Positions 63,663 through 64,000 of a DNA stretch of 64,000 nucleotides are shown one piece after another. The stretch spans positions 1 to 64,000 of the forward strand of contig CACLVZ010000003.1 in NCBI GenBank assembly GCA_902610515.1, read 5' to 3'. Position 1 is the stretch's first letter. Every line of letters begins with the position of its first letter. The notes beneath the pieces are model-generated. The model was given only the letters and a program-made list of their open reading frames with translations, did not search any database and had not been told where the DNA came from. Position numbers and translations under genes: made by a program. Origin of the DNA: an uncultured Pelagibacteraceae bacterium. GTDB lineage: Bacteria > Pseudomonadota > Alphaproteobacteria > Pelagibacterales > Pelagibacteraceae.

Positions 63663-64000
63663 ATGACTAAAAAATTTGGTATAATCGGAAATCCCATAGA
63701 GCATTCCTTGTCTCCTATTCTTCACAACTATTGGTTCAAAAAGTATAAAATCGACGCAAATTACTCAATAATAAAAGTTGAAGAAAATGAATTGGTTGGC
63801 GTTATTAAAAAAATTAAAGATAAAGAGCTAAGTGGCATCAACATCACATTGCCTTATAAACAAAAAATTGTATCTAGTTTAGATATAATTGTAAACGACG
63901 CGGAAATCACTAGTTCTGTTAATACTGTATATCTTGGAAATGATGGAACCGTTATTGGTGAAAACACGGATGTATATGGTTTGCAGGCCGCTTATTTAAA
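63663..64000 (+). CDS. aroE: shikimate dehydrogenase (5' part only)
   Basis: NADPH-dependent reduction of 3-dehydroshikimate in the aromatic amino acid pathway. About 112 codons are visible before the right edge. KFGIIGNPIEHSLSPILHNYWF near 4-25 binds shikimate, GINITLPYKQKI near 59-70 includes the catalytic Lys, and VNTVYLGNDGTVIGENTDVYG near 86-106 includes the catalytic Asp. Start ATG at 63663, 2 nt after the maf stop. Confidence 0.95.
   Translation, partial: MTKKFGIIGNPIEHSLSPILHNYWFKKYKIDANYSIIKVEENELVGVIKKIKDKELSGINITLPYKQKIVSSLDIIVNDAEITSSVNTVYLGNDGTVIGENTDVYGLQAAYL

Noticed and set aside
1-64000. Mobile elements, prophage, toxin-antitoxin or defence systems
   Set aside because: No transposase, integrase, terminal inverted repeats, att-like duplications or known defence domains were found on reading all frames.

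Overview
The window looks like a piece of a SAR11 (Pelagibacterales, Candidatus Pelagibacter-type) alphaproteobacterial chromosome. The DNA is very AT-rich, genes are packed with gaps of 0-20 nt and many ATGA or TAATG overlaps, no gene-free stretch exceeds about 275 nt, and no insertion sequence, prophage, CRISPR array or recognisable defence island is visible. The gene content fits too: TRAP transport, a glycolate/glyoxylate locus, the alphaproteobacterial heme and ccm sets, and the rho-hemJ-hemH-hemE | ppsR-maf-aroE order known at alphaproteobacterial replication origins.

Layout. (1) 1-3.6 kb: the 5' end of sucC, then three envelope-type genes (GT2 glycosyltransferase, multispanning membrane protein, methyltransferase) lying between sucC and mdh. 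(2) 3.6-16.5 kb: one unbroken minus-strand series of 14 genes with no gap above 23 nt: ffh, rpsP, trmD, rplS, leuC, leuD, leuB, asd, sdhC, sdhD, sdhA, sdhB, mmsA, mdh. It joins protein targeting and translation to leucine and aspartate-family biosynthesis and the TCA cycle. A structured leader lies before ffh. (3) 16.7-18.4 kb: dapF and ftsY on plus. (4) 18.4-32.2 kb, minus: an FMN hydroxyacid oxidase, an aminotransferase, glcDEF and a 2-hydroxyacid dehydrogenase, then a TRAP transporter (dctP, terminator, dctQ, dctM), an amidase, a small membrane protein, an EamA exporter and an alpha/beta hydrolase. Together these suggest uptake and interconversion of small hydroxy, oxo and amino acids. (5) 32.2-37.4 kb: a PagL-like outer-membrane protein, cytochrome c maturation genes ccmC-ccmH, and hspQ. 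(6) 37.4-47.7 kb: mixed housekeeping genes (yciB, BI-1, Tas-type reductase, IalB-like protein, argG, psiE, folD, yggT, mscS, hemCD, tsaD, EVE). (7) 47.7-52.8 kb: an acetate-type locus with acs carrying an extremely basic N-terminal tail and a two-component sodium:solute symporter. (8) 52.8-61 kb: rpe, heparinase-like, purH, tRNA-Gly with phhB, a Lon-domain protein, rho, hemJ, hemH, hemE. (9) 62-64 kb: an AT-rich intergenic region that is the best candidate for oriC, then ppsR, maf and the start of aroE.

Most highly expressed genes left of 62 kb (rpsP, rplS, ffh, sdh, rho) are on minus, which is co-directional with a fork moving left from the candidate origin. I see no wholly new multi-gene system. 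The most unusual items are the Lys/Arg-rich tail on acetyl-CoA synthetase, a canonical EF-hand loop inside the sodium symporter, an exact 57-bp tandem duplication in the S16 tail, the absence of rimM from the rpsP-trmD-rplS operon, phhB starting 5 nt after a CCA-encoding tRNA, the structured ffh leader, and the candidate origin with phased TTAA and DnaA-like repeats.
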